Shown here one piece after another: positions 8,442 through 17,500 of a stretch of DNA of 64,000 nt. The translations under genes were made by a program, and so were the position numbers. The stretch's first letter is position 1, and every line of letters starts with the position of its first letter. The notes beneath the pieces were generated by a model. That model saw only the letters and a program-made list of their open reading frames with translations. It made no database searches and had not been told where the DNA came from. Source of the DNA: CAG-217 sp963642245 (GTDB lineage Bacteria; Bacillota; Clostridia; Oscillospirales; Acutalibacteraceae); NCBI GenBank assembly GCA_963642245.1, contig CAVIFY010000006.1, positions 1 to 64,000 of the forward strand, written 5' to 3'.

Positions 8442-9290
8442 TTAAATCAATCGAATAATTGTATCTGTTCGTGCCAGGGATAATAATGCGTTGCTGGGCA
8501 ATGCGATCGGCTGCTCCGGCGTCAGGCGCTTGCCATTCTCCATAAATGTACCATTGGTCGAATGATCCGTAACCACAAACTGCTCCAGCGCATAATCGTA
8601 GCCAATAGTGCACTGCACGCGAGAGATCTTGGTGTACCGCCGATCAATCACCACAGAGCACAAGGACGGATCTTTACCGATCACCACCTGTTCCGCATTG
8701 CGCACCGGAATTTGATACCCTTTACAGGCACCGGACACAAAGCAGATTTTGTGGTCACCAAGGCAATCCGGCCGCTGCAGCTCTGCGTGTATCGCCTGTG
8801 ACGCCCGCTGTTTACGCGCCCTGCACAAAAAGGCAATGGACAAGCCATTGCATACGGTGGAAAGCACCAGCAACGCCAGTATCACCACTTCCGCATAAGC
8901 AAGTACAAGGTGCAAGTCCTTTGCCGTACACAGCAAAATGGACTGCACACCATGACTGATTGCCGCAATGGCAGTCATGGTCGTACCGATGATCCGAAAC
9001 GCCCGGATCGGCACCCAACTGAGTACCGCGGCTACCACCGTAAGAAGCAGCAATACCACAAACAGCGCCGCATGGGTGCGCAAAACATACGCCGTATTCC
9101 CCTGCTGCAAAGAAGCCTGCTGAAACAGATCAATCAATGTGATCCATTTCTTCTGCTCCTGCTGGTAAAACATCGCTAAAAAGTAAAACGGCACCGTACA
9201 CAGACTGAGACAAACAGCTGCAAATTGCAAACCGCCTGCCAGTTTGCGCCACTTTTCATCCCGTTTTCGGCTTATTTTCTTTTGGCTCAT
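8442..9290 (-). CDS. Multi-pass membrane protein with atypical C-terminal FHA domain
   Basis: A 282-residue protein. Four hydrophobic segments (among them LQFAAVCLSLCTVPFYFLAMF at about 20-40) are followed by an FHA domain at about 185-282. The reader motifs are altered: GK instead of GR (VVIGKDPSLC) and S-x-x-Q instead of S-x-x-H (ISRVQCTI), while NGT is kept. Binding to phosphothreonine could be weakened. The ATG comes only five bases after the previous gene's stop and has no good ribosome binding site, so translation is probably coupled to that gene. It is the first of four membrane-FHA relatives in transcription order. Confidence 0.76.
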   Translation of the reverse strand: MSQKKISRKRDEKWRKLAGGLQFAAVCLSLCTVPFYFLAMFYQQEQKKWITLIDLFQQASLQQGNTAYVLRTHAALFVVLLLLTVVAAVLSWVPIRAFRIIGTTMTAIAAISHGVQSILLCTAKDLHLVLAYAEVVILALLVLSTVCNGLSIAFLCRARKQRASQAIHAELQRPDCLGDHKICFVSGACKGYQIPVRNAEQVVIGKDPSLCSVVIDRRYTKISRVQCTIGYDYALEQFVVTDHSTNGTFMENGKRLTPEQPIALPSNALLSLARTDTIIRLI

Positions 9291-9295
9291 GGGAA

Positions 9296-9901
9296 TTATT
9301 TTTTCTCGGTTTTTTTGCCATCTGTCCAGTTAAAAGCCTTTGAACAGCAAGGAACAAACAGCAGTTTTGTTGCGCCCACGGTGATCACATCGTTGGGAGC
9401 AATCACCTTAGACTCCAGCACCACGCTGTCATTCAGATAAGACAGTTCCTTAGAAGCGCCGGGCTGGATCAAATACACATTCTCCTTAGGCTCATACACC
9501 ACAATGGCGTGCGCTGTTCTGGACACGGACGGGTCGCCCTCCAGCACAACATCCATATCCGCGCCGCGGCCGATAAAATTGCGCCCGGAGGTCAGGCGAA
9601 AGTCCTTGCCGATCAGATTGCCCTCAATGCAGACCAGCCAGCCGACTACCGGCTCCAGGCCCATATCTTCTTCATAAAAGCCAACCGTCTTTTGAATGTC
9701 CGTATCCATAACCGTAGGCGGCACCGTGTTCTGCGTAGTTGTGGTGGTCACTTCCGTCTCCGGCTGTGTGGGGCCAATGTCTGACTGCTCGTCCGCAGGC
9801 ATTGTCTGGGAAAATCCGGATTGCATATCGCTGCAATAGGGACACGCCGGGAACTTGTCCGCGTCATAGTAGTGGTTGTTGTTACATTTGATCAGGTTCA
9901 T
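9296..9901 (-). CDS. Zinc-ribbon FHA-domain protein (subtype shared with the gene at 13993)
   Basis: A 201-residue soluble protein. The N-terminus holds a small metal-binding element (C6, H10, then CPYC at 20-23). A Thr/Pro-rich linker with a run of five Thr follows, and an FHA-like domain lies at about 95-195 (RNFIGRGADMD, DPSVSRTAH). The NGT element is replaced by a longer loop (ASKELSYLND), so the domain is atypical. It is a clear paralog of the zinc-ribbon FHA protein at 13993-14517: both share a KT(V/I)G(F/L)Y segment, GWLVC, and RNFIGR. The ribosome binding site is AAGGAGAG. It follows the phosphatase gene closely and is probably a soluble reader or adaptor. Confidence 0.78.
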   Translation of the reverse strand: MNLIKCNNNHYYDADKFPACPYCSDMQSGFSQTMPADEQSDIGPTQPETEVTTTTTQNTVPPTVMDTDIQKTVGFYEEDMGLEPVVGWLVCIEGNLIGKDFRLTSGRNFIGRGADMDVVLEGDPSVSRTAHAIVVYEPKENVYLIQPGASKELSYLNDSVVLESKVIAPNDVITVGATKLLFVPCCSKAFNWTDGKKTEKK

Positions 9902-9916
9902 TGTTTTCTCTCCTTA

Positions 9917-10882
9917 CTACTTGATTTTTATTAAAATCACAGAGGTATTGTCTTGCCCTCTGAAATTTTTATCTGTGGCGGCTGCTGTCAACTTAAACGC
10001 AGCCAAGTTCATATCTTCTGCCGTCTCCTGCAAAACATCAATCATTTCTTGCCGGGAAAGCAAGCGGTAAAGGCCGTCGGAACACAGCACGATCACATCG
10101 CCGGATTTCAACTGCAACGGCTGCAAATTGATCTCCACCATACTAAGCTCACGAATACCGCAATAACTGATTAGCGCTTCTCGCTTTGGGTGACTCATGG
10201 CCTCCTGCTCTGTGATCTCGCCAGTGCGCACCTTCTCCATCAATCGGGTCAGATAATTTTGGTCATGCGTCAGCTGCAACATTTTGCCATCGCGAACCAA
10301 ATAAATTCTGGAGTCGCCGATATTCAGAAAATGCAGTTCCTCGCCGTCTACTGCGGCAGCGATCAAGGTGGCACCGGCTTGCAGCGGCGCACCGTTTTCA
10401 TCTTTCAATCCACGCACCAGCGTGTTGATTTTTTCTGCTTCTGCTTGAAAAAAGTCCAGATAACTGTGGGTACAATGCTGCCACATGGTGCGATAATAAT
10501 CATCAAACAAAGTTTGCGTTGCACAAGCGCTGGCCTGCTCTCCGCCGCGCAAGCCGCCCATACCGTCGCTGAGTACGCACAGGAATTTAGGGTATTCTTC
10601 TACCAAAAGCTGCGTATCACAGGGAACGGTCACGCTGTCTTGCTGACTTTGACGCCGACCAATCACCGATGAACTGCCCACCAGAACATGGTCATTTTCT
10701 ACCAGAAGCTCCGTTTTCACATTATAGCTGCCGGTATTCTGTGCTGCCGGTATCTGTGTGCTTTCCGGCGCGCTTTCCGTCTCTGCCAAATCTACCGCAC
10801 TTTGGATTTGTGTGCGCTCCAGATAGGCCTGGGCAAATTCCAAATACGCTTCATTCTTTTTGCGTCGTTCACTGTTTTTCAT
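9917..10882 (-). CDS. PP2C-family Ser/Thr protein phosphatase
   Basis: A 321-residue cytoplasmic phosphatase of the Stp/PrpC type. After an N-terminal extension of about 60 residues the PP2C signatures appear in order: RRQSQQDS, LSDGMGG, the GDSRIYLV strand, CSDGLYRL, and GQDNTSV near the end. These include the Asp residues that bind the two metal ions. It would remove phosphate from Ser/Thr on kinase targets. The extension contains KTELL (T57), another T-x-x-L candidate site for FHA binding. It lies directly downstream of the zinc-ribbon kinase gene, the usual kinase-phosphatase pairing, and is the second phosphatase of the cluster. Confidence 0.92.
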   Translation of the reverse strand: MKNSERRKKNEAYLEFAQAYLERTQIQSAVDLAETESAPESTQIPAAQNTGSYNVKTELLVENDHVLVGSSSVIGRRQSQQDSVTVPCDTQLLVEEYPKFLCVLSDGMGGLRGGEQASACATQTLFDDYYRTMWQHCTHSYLDFFQAEAEKINTLVRGLKDENGAPLQAGATLIAAAVDGEELHFLNIGDSRIYLVRDGKMLQLTHDQNYLTRLMEKVRTGEITEQEAMSHPKREALISYCGIRELSMVEINLQPLQLKSGDVIVLCSDGLYRLLSRQEMIDVLQETAEDMNLAAFKLTAAATDKNFRGQDNTSVILIKIK

Positions 10883-10920
10883 CGCTTTTTCCGCCTATAT
10901 TCTGACGATCGTCGCCCATT

Positions 10921-12249
10921 TTATGTTGCCACCAGTTGGATAATAATGTGTTCCCGTGCCAGGTACAAAATAGACCCGGGCGCAATCTGCTCCGGCTGAT
11001 TGTAGCGCAAGCGCTTACCATTTTGCATATATGTGCCGTTGGTAGACACATCCGTCACAATAAAGCGCTGCCTTTGCGCATTATATGTAATCAGGCAATG
11101 GCGCTTGCTGATAATCATATCCGTGGACGGTACCAACGCATTGCAAGCGGCCAAACGACCCACAGACACAGCCTCACCGGGCTTAAAGCACACCCGCTGC
11201 CCCACATTTGTACCGGCCACGCAGGTTACCATACAGGTCGGCAATGCAGGTGGGTTTGGCGGTGGCTGCGGAATTGTCCGCTCCGTCCAACCGCCACTGA
11301 CCAATTCATCAATAAATTGCGTACAGGTTTGGGTGCGCTTGGCATAATCAATCTCTAACGCATGGCGCACCGCCTGTGCCATAGGAGCAGAGATGGGCAA
11401 GCCCATTTGATCCAGCGGCTGCAACTGATCCGCCTGCATTCTGGACAGAGAATCCTGCGGCACCTTGCCGGAGACAATATAATAAAGTGTTGCCGCCAAT
11501 GCGTACACATCGGTCCAAGTATTTTGATTGCCCTTCTTGGAATACTGCTCCGGAGGGGCAAACCCGGGTTTCAGCAGCACGCTGTTTTCCTGTTCGCTAT
11601 CCTCCACGCACTTTCTGGCCGCGCCAAAATCAATGAGCTTAATCTCTGTACCGCCAAGCAGAACATAAATATTCTCCGGGCTAATATCCCGGTGCAGAAT
11701 ATGACCGGCGTGCACTTGTTGCAGCGCCCGGGCCGCTTTCACAATATAGTTCCCGGCCAAAGCCGGATCCAGGCGCCCGCCGTGGCTCTTTACATACGCT
11801 TTCAAATTGCAGCCATCCAGGTATTCCATCACCAGATAGGCGGTGTTATTCTCCTGAAAATGGGTAAAAATCTGCACAACACCTTGCACATTCTCAAACT
11901 GATACAAGGTTTTGATCTCATCAATATAGCTGATTTTGCCGTGCTCAAAAATCCTGGTCGCCTTGGTATCGCCGGGAATCGGCACCACCTGACAGCCTGT
12001 GCGCTGCGCATAATTTGAAGGCATATACTCTTTAATGGCAACCACACGATTCTTAAAGGTATCCAGCGCCTTATAGGTAATGCCAAATCCGCCCTGACCC
12101 AACACACGGCCGATCATATACTGGTCATTTAAGGAAGTATATAGCGGCAATGCGTCCGTACTGTGTGCATATTCCCTTGTATCAAAGCTGCAGTGACTGC
12201 ACCGTGTGGCACCGGGCTGCAATACAGAAAAACAATTTGGACAATACAT
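10921..12249 (-). CDS. Zinc-ribbon Ser/Thr protein kinase with C-terminal FHA domain
   Basis: A 442-residue soluble kinase. An N-terminal zinc ribbon (CPNC at 3-6, CSHC at 17-20) precedes a eukaryotic-type kinase domain at about 44-310: glycine loop GQGGFG, AIK lysine K73, HRDISPEN catalytic loop, DFGAARK and APPEQY. There is no transmembrane helix. The C-terminal ~100 residues form an FHA domain with GR (VSVGRLAACN), S-x-x-H (ISKRHCLI) and NGT, all intact, so the kinase can probably dock onto phosphorylated partners or onto itself. The activation segment is long (NSVLLKPG). It sits between the VWA-FHA gene and the PP2C gene, which suggests a kinase-phosphatase-reader unit. Confidence 0.92.
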   Translation of the reverse strand: MYCPNCFSVLQPGATRCSHCSFDTREYAHSTDALPLYTSLNDQYMIGRVLGQGGFGITYKALDTFKNRVVAIKEYMPSNYAQRTGCQVVPIPGDTKATRIFEHGKISYIDEIKTLYQFENVQGVVQIFTHFQENNTAYLVMEYLDGCNLKAYVKSHGGRLDPALAGNYIVKAARALQQVHAGHILHRDISPENIYVLLGGTEIKLIDFGAARKCVEDSEQENSVLLKPGFAPPEQYSKKGNQNTWTDVYALAATLYYIVSGKVPQDSLSRMQADQLQPLDQMGLPISAPMAQAVRHALEIDYAKRTQTCTQFIDELVSGGWTERTIPQPPPNPPALPTCMVTCVAGTNVGQRVCFKPGEAVSVGRLAACNALVPSTDMIISKRHCLITYNAQRQRFIVTDVSTNGTYMQNGKRLRYNQPEQIAPGSILYLAREHIIIQLVAT

Positions 12250-12260
12250 AGCTTTTTTCC

Positions 12261-14006
12261 TTAAAATTCCACTTTAATCGTTGACAAACCGGCTGTAATT
12301 GTATAACCGGACAGCAATTTTTGCTTTTCTTTCACCCGCACGCCATTCACAAATGTGCCGTTTGCCGAGTGCAAATCTGCAATCAAAACCACGCCATCCT
12401 TTACTTCCAGCACAAAGTGCTGTCGGGACAATTTTGGATCATCGATATACACATCACAAATACTGCTTCGGCCAATAAAAGCGCTGCCCTGCACAGCCAG
12501 CTGCACCGTATGCAGCGGGGCGCCCGCTGTTTGAATATGCAGTGTGATGTTCGTTGTGGCCGGTACAGCCGTGCGTACATGGTGGCGCTCTTCCACCACC
12601 TGCACTTCCTGTGTTTCAAAAAGCTCCTTAATGGTCTTTACATTTTTCTTCTTTTTCAGTCCCAAAAGGATCAGATAAAATGCCAACAGCACCAGCAAAA
12701 CCGCAAGAGCAACAAGCAAATACGGCAACACGCGCAAAAACGGATTTTTGCCCTGCAACTCCAGGCCCTTTATAGGCTGTACCGTATTGGCATTTTGACT
12801 TAAATCCGTAATACCGAGAAAGGTAAAATCGTATGTACCGGAATAAATCTCTTTGTCCATCCAAACGGTGTAGCTGCCGTCCGCATTCTTCTCTGCTTTC
12901 TTGACAGCCAATGGCTTGTCTTTGCCGGTGTGGGTAATTTTATACGCGCCGTTTTCCAGCGCCTTTGCATTAACGGGCACAACCCCATTTAATCCGTCCT
13001 GCTGATAACGGATCTGAAAAGCCTGATGATCTGCACTTATACTAACCTCTGCCTGCACCGGCGCCCGGGTTTGCACCGCAGTGTCCAACAACACGGTCTC
13101 TTTATACACCGTACCGCCCACGGTTAACGCCAGTTCTCTTGCGCGATTATCCACCGCTTGATCCGTCACAAAACAGGCAATCGATGTCTGTAAGGTACGC
13201 TGGTATAATTGCTCCAGCACCGGCGTAAACGACGGCGTTTTTTGATAGTCATAAATTTGGGCTTCACCACCGGATACCCGGCTGAGCGTACGCAGGCGTT
13301 TATAGGTACTGCTATTCTCTGCTCGTGTATTGCACACCGTATAAAGCGGAACCTTGTTGTACTGATACTTGGCCTGCACCTCATTCAAATCTATTCCGTT
13401 ACTGTAATCCGCACTCACATCGGTGAGCAAAATCAAATGCAGCACCTGGTATTGGTCGCTCAATGCAGACACTTGGTCAAACAGTTGATCCAGCGCCGTG
13501 TTCAAATCCGTTGCGTCCTCATTCCCTTTTAAGGCAGCCACACGCGTGGCGACTTTCTTGGCGCTATCTGCATCTTTGGCCGTGCCCAAGTGCTTGGGCT
13601 GCCCTGCACCGATGGAATAAACACTGATCTGATGGTCGGCACTCGCCTGCTTTAACAGCGCCTGCACGCCGGTTTTCAGTTGATCAAAGGACCCACGCGG
13701 GCAAATGTTGTCCTGGGTCATAGAAGCGGAGTTATCCAGTAAAACACAGGTCAATGTTTTTTGATTATCCGTACGGTCCAAACTGTACAGAGTCATTTCA
13801 GCATTGCCCAGTTTGCCCTGCACTTCCGCAACATCCACATCCTGGGATTTGATCTCCACTTGCAAATACGGCACATTGCTGCGCACCATTCCGATCTGAT
13901 CCGTGGCATTCAAATTCTCCGCAAAAGCAGTAGCCGGAAGAAATAACATAGCCGTGCAAAGCAAAGCGGACAGTACGGCAGCACCGATTTTCTTACCTAT
14001 TCTCAT
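12261..14006 (-). CDS. Exported VWA-domain protein with transmembrane helix and cytoplasmic FHA domain
   Basis: A 581-residue protein read from the ATG at 14006, where an AAAGAGG site and a signal peptide (VLSALLCTAMLFLP) fit. An extracytoplasmic von Willebrand A domain at about 80-280 has the metal-ion MIDAS motif DNSAS (D91, S93, S95) and a later TDVSAD. A beta-rich spacer, a transmembrane helix at about 426-448 and a Lys-rich stop-transfer follow. The cytoplasmic FHA domain (about 495-581) keeps GR (AFIGRSSICD), S-x-x-H (LSRQHFVL) and NGT. The topology links external metal-dependent adhesion to an internal phosphothreonine reader. It overlaps the upstream zinc-ribbon FHA gene by 14 bp. Confidence 0.88.
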   Translation of the reverse strand: MRIGKKIGAAVLSALLCTAMLFLPATAFAENLNATDQIGMVRSNVPYLQVEIKSQDVDVAEVQGKLGNAEMTLYSLDRTDNQKTLTCVLLDNSASMTQDNICPRGSFDQLKTGVQALLKQASADHQISVYSIGAGQPKHLGTAKDADSAKKVATRVAALKGNEDATDLNTALDQLFDQVSALSDQYQVLHLILLTDVSADYSNGIDLNEVQAKYQYNKVPLYTVCNTRAENSSTYKRLRTLSRVSGGEAQIYDYQKTPSFTPVLEQLYQRTLQTSIACFVTDQAVDNRARELALTVGGTVYKETVLLDTAVQTRAPVQAEVSISADHQAFQIRYQQDGLNGVVPVNAKALENGAYKITHTGKDKPLAVKKAEKNADGSYTVWMDKEIYSGTYDFTFLGITDLSQNANTVQPIKGLELQGKNPFLRVLPYLLVALAVLLVLLAFYLILLGLKKKKNVKTIKELFETQEVQVVEERHHVRTAVPATTNITLHIQTAGAPLHTVQLAVQGSAFIGRSSICDVYIDDPKLSRQHFVLEVKDGVVLIADLHSANGTFVNGVRVKEKQKLLSGYTITAGLSTIKVEF

Positions 14007-14517
14007 CTGCTTGCCAACCTCTTTCCTGCTTGCAATAGGGCACAAACACATAGCACCCGCTGCCAAAATGGATTTTGTCATTTTCTTTCAGCTCCATGGC
14101 TTTTTGCACCGGCGCATCATTTACAAAGACAGAACCGTTTTCGTTCTTGATATAGAAGCGATCCGAGCACCGATCATAGGTCAAGGACAAATGCTTTTGC
14201 CTGCACAACCGGGGATCATCTGTAATGGCAATATCCATCATTCTGTCTCGGCCGATAAAGTTCCGATTCATGTGCAGCTCAAAACTTCTGCCCCGTACCG
14301 TGCCGGAAACACACACCAGCCAACCGGTAACCGGGTCAAAATCCTGCTCCTGGAAATAAAGGCCAATGGTCTTTTCCTCGCTGCGCACAGCATCGCCATA
14401 AGCCTCCGTCTTTACCTCATCCGCCACTGCATCGCCCTGGGCATTGCAGTACGGGCATACCGCAAATCGCGTGTCATCATAATATCGGCCGCAAACTGCA
14501 CATTGACAGATCGCCAT
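13993..14517 (-). CDS. Zinc-ribbon FHA-domain protein (paralog of the gene at 9296)
   Basis: A 174-residue soluble protein starting at the ATG at 14517, behind AGGTGAG. Two Cys pairs (C6/C9 and C21/C24) form a zinc ribbon, with the FYDD-like RYYDD between them. The FHA-like domain (about 75-160) has RNFIGRDRMMD but CRQKH in place of S-x-x-H and an ENGSVFVND loop in place of NGT, so its binding residues are partly altered. The KTIGLY and PVTGWLVC segments are shared with the 201-residue paralog. It is 61 bases downstream of the giant Ig-repeat gene, with a hairpin in between, and overlaps the VWA-FHA gene. Confidence 0.78.
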   Translation of the reverse strand: MAICQCAVCGRYYDDTRFAVCPYCNAQGDAVADEVKTEAYGDAVRSEEKTIGLYFQEQDFDPVTGWLVCVSGTVRGRSFELHMNRNFIGRDRMMDIAITDDPRLCRQKHLSLTYDRCSDRFYIKNENGSVFVNDAPVQKAMELKENDKIHFGSGCYVFVPYCKQERGWQADENR

Positions 14518-14534
14518 TTTCTCACCTGCTTTGC

Positions 14535-14571
14535 AACCTGTACACAGCGCCGACGGCACCGTGTACAGGTG
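14535..14571. repeat. Intercistronic inverted repeat
   Basis: AACCTGTACAC (14535-14545) and GTGTACAGGT (14561-14570) form a 10-bp stem in the only sizeable gap around the giant surface-protein gene. On the minus strand no U run follows, so a processing or stability role is as likely as termination. Confidence 0.5.
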
Positions 14572-14578
14572 TTTTAGA

Positions 14579-17500
14579 TTAGTTCAATTTTTCGGCATCC
14601 GCCGCGTCCATTTTCTTTCTCTTTTTGGACAAAATCGGCAAAATAATCACCGCCAGCAGCACCAATCCGATCACCACAAAGATCACAACGGAGATCGCCA
14701 GGTTGTTGCGGATCAAAGCGGCAAAGGCATTGGCACTAAAGCCTTTGTCCACATAAATATCTTTCAGCACGATTTTGCCGTCCGTTTCTTCCAGCCAGTT
14801 GTTTTTGTTGCCAGTGGTGCCGGAAACGAACAATTCCTGCTTATTGTAGTCGTTGGCAGTGGAGCACTTGTTCCCGGCCAAATCCGTGATCTCAAAGGTC
14901 AAATCGCTCTTACCGTTCTCCAGCTGAACCTGAACCACGGCAATACCGTTCTCTACCGTCCAACCATTGGGGTGCTTTTTGTCCTGCGCGTGATCCCAAA
15001 CCAGCGGCTCCAGCGCCTGACCGTCCCGGGTCATGTGGATAACAATACTGGCCAAATTGCTCTCTGACACAGAGAAAGTAACCGTCTGTACCTTTGTGTT
15101 GGAATAAAGGTGCTTTTCCAGTCCGGTGATACGCACATAAGGATTGGTATTATCAATGGTGAACTGGATATTTAAGCGATGCAGATCCTTGTTCTCCGAG
15201 CTGTTGTTGACCACTGTATTTTTACCGTCCAACTTGGTTTTGGATTTAATGTACAGTGCATACTTGCCCTCGGCCACAATGTCCTTGCTGCTGATGGTAT
15301 AAGTATTCACATACCACTCGCCTGCATGGTGCTGGCCTTTCTCCATCGTGACCAGACCGTCTTTCTTCTTACCATTGATATTGATGTAATATTCCGGACT
15401 TTGGATTTCCGTAGGAGAATACTCTGTCACCACCAGGCTCTGCTTGGCAACAGCCGTCTTATTGGCATAGCCGTTGTTCAGTGCGGCCAAATCATTGCTA
15501 ACCACATAAACAGCGCCTTTTTCATTCTTGGTAAACACCTTACGCTGCACCTGTGACTGATTACCGGCCATATCCACACACTGGGCGGTAACAATGTAAT
15601 AACCGTCCTGCTCCACAGCCGTGTAGGTCACTGTGTTTTGCAGCTGGTGGTCCGCTGTCAACTGTCCGCTGTTCTTGGCAGAGACTTTCACCGTGCGCTT
15701 TGCCATCTTGGTCTGACTGTCAAAGCAAGTGCCCACTACGCTGGAAGTAATGGTAGAGGCGTTATTGTCTGCCTCTTTGACCACGATCGCAGGCACTTTC
15801 TTGTAGGCTGTATTGGTGGTAATGCCGCCAATGGTCAGCTGCGGTGCCGTCTTGTCAATGGTAAAGTTCTGCGCAGCCGCACCGGAGAAGTCACCGGCCA
15901 CTGTTTTGTAACTGTTACCTGCCTTATCCGTGGTCTTAAAGTCCAGTACATAATCGCCATCTGCAGCAAAGGTAATGGTCGCTGTCCAGCGGTCCGTGCC
16001 GTTCTCCCGATGGAACGCAGATACACCGGGTACTGCAATGCCCTTACCGTTTAGGGTGGCCTTTAACTGATTTTCAAAAGCCTTGGCATTAAAGTTGTGT
16101 TCCGTTACGGTAACGGTCGCTGTGCGGGTAGCATTAAAGTATTTTTTGTTCTTTACCCGGTCGTTCAGGTCCAAGGCCACATGAATTTTCGGTGCAGTCT
16201 TGTCAATGGTAAAGCGGGTCTTGTTGCTGCCGCTTACCGCATCCCGGTTGCCGGCTGCATTGTACTTACCGTAAGTCACAGCCGTATTGGCATGGCCTAC
16301 ATTATCGGTGCACTTTAAGGTTTTAATTCGATAATTACCGTCACCGGTAAAATCCACCTTGATCCGATACTGCCGATCGTCTCCGTTCCCGCTGCCTTTC
16401 TGAAGCAGGGTTTTGCTGGTGATCTTAAAGCCCTCGCGATAGGCCTTTGTATCTTTCTTATCAAAAGTTCTGGCACTGTCCAGACACTTTTCAATCAGCA
16501 GTGCCACCTGCTCGGTACGAATATTGCGCTCTGTGATGGTAATATACGCTGTACGCGCCTTGCTGTAATAGCTACCGGACTGCGGTGCCACAGCAGAGGT
16601 GTACTCCACCTGGATCTGTGGCGCAGTTTTATCAATGCCAAAGGCCACATAGTCATAAGATGTATTCCCGGCATTGTCCGTCAGTTCCACGATCAGCAAA
16701 ATATCATTGTAGTTGGCATCTACGGTAACGGTGCTGGTCAGTTCTGTGGCCAGGTTGGCATCTCGACCGGTGATCTTGGCATCGTCCACCCGCCACAACT
16801 CTTTGGCGTGCCGGGTCTCATTGCCGGTACTGCATTCCAAATTTTCCGCCTTCAAGGCAGCCTGTGCGTCTGCTTTACCGTAAGGTGTGTTCACCTCCAG
16901 CGTATTCACCGAGGTTTTGCCACCCTCTATCAAAGTGTATTTTACGGTGCGGATACCGGACTGGGCGTCCTTAACTTTGACGGTAAACTTGGCATTGGTG
17001 TCATAAAGCGGCACATTCTTGGTTGCATCGTAGCTCAGTTCTTTGTCCTGCTGGGGTGCATTTTGGCCACCGGCTTTGTATGCCTTTTTGTTATTCTGTG
17101 TACCGGCCGGCTGATTTTTCCCCGCGATCACAATGGAAGAATCCTGATGCTGCTGGGCGTTCTCTACAATCGTACCGTCCGGGTGCACATAGCCCTGATC
17201 ATTGGCCTTAGCGCTGTCTGCAAAATATTTACAGCCGCTCCATTTTCCACCTTCCCTTGTACCGGGGAAGTTGCCGGCATTGTCCGTTGCGTAGGCATAG
17301 ATCTGGCCCTTAAAGCGTGCCTGCACCGCAACCGCAACGGTAACAGAGTTGTCGTCCTTTGCAGACACAGGCACGGTGATTGCCTCTACATCATCGAATT
17401 CCTGATCAAAGGGCACCAGTTTATAGGTAATGGACTTGACGCCGGACGCCGTTGCTTCATTCTGCTCCCTATTGTAAAGATCGGACGCGGAGATCACCAC

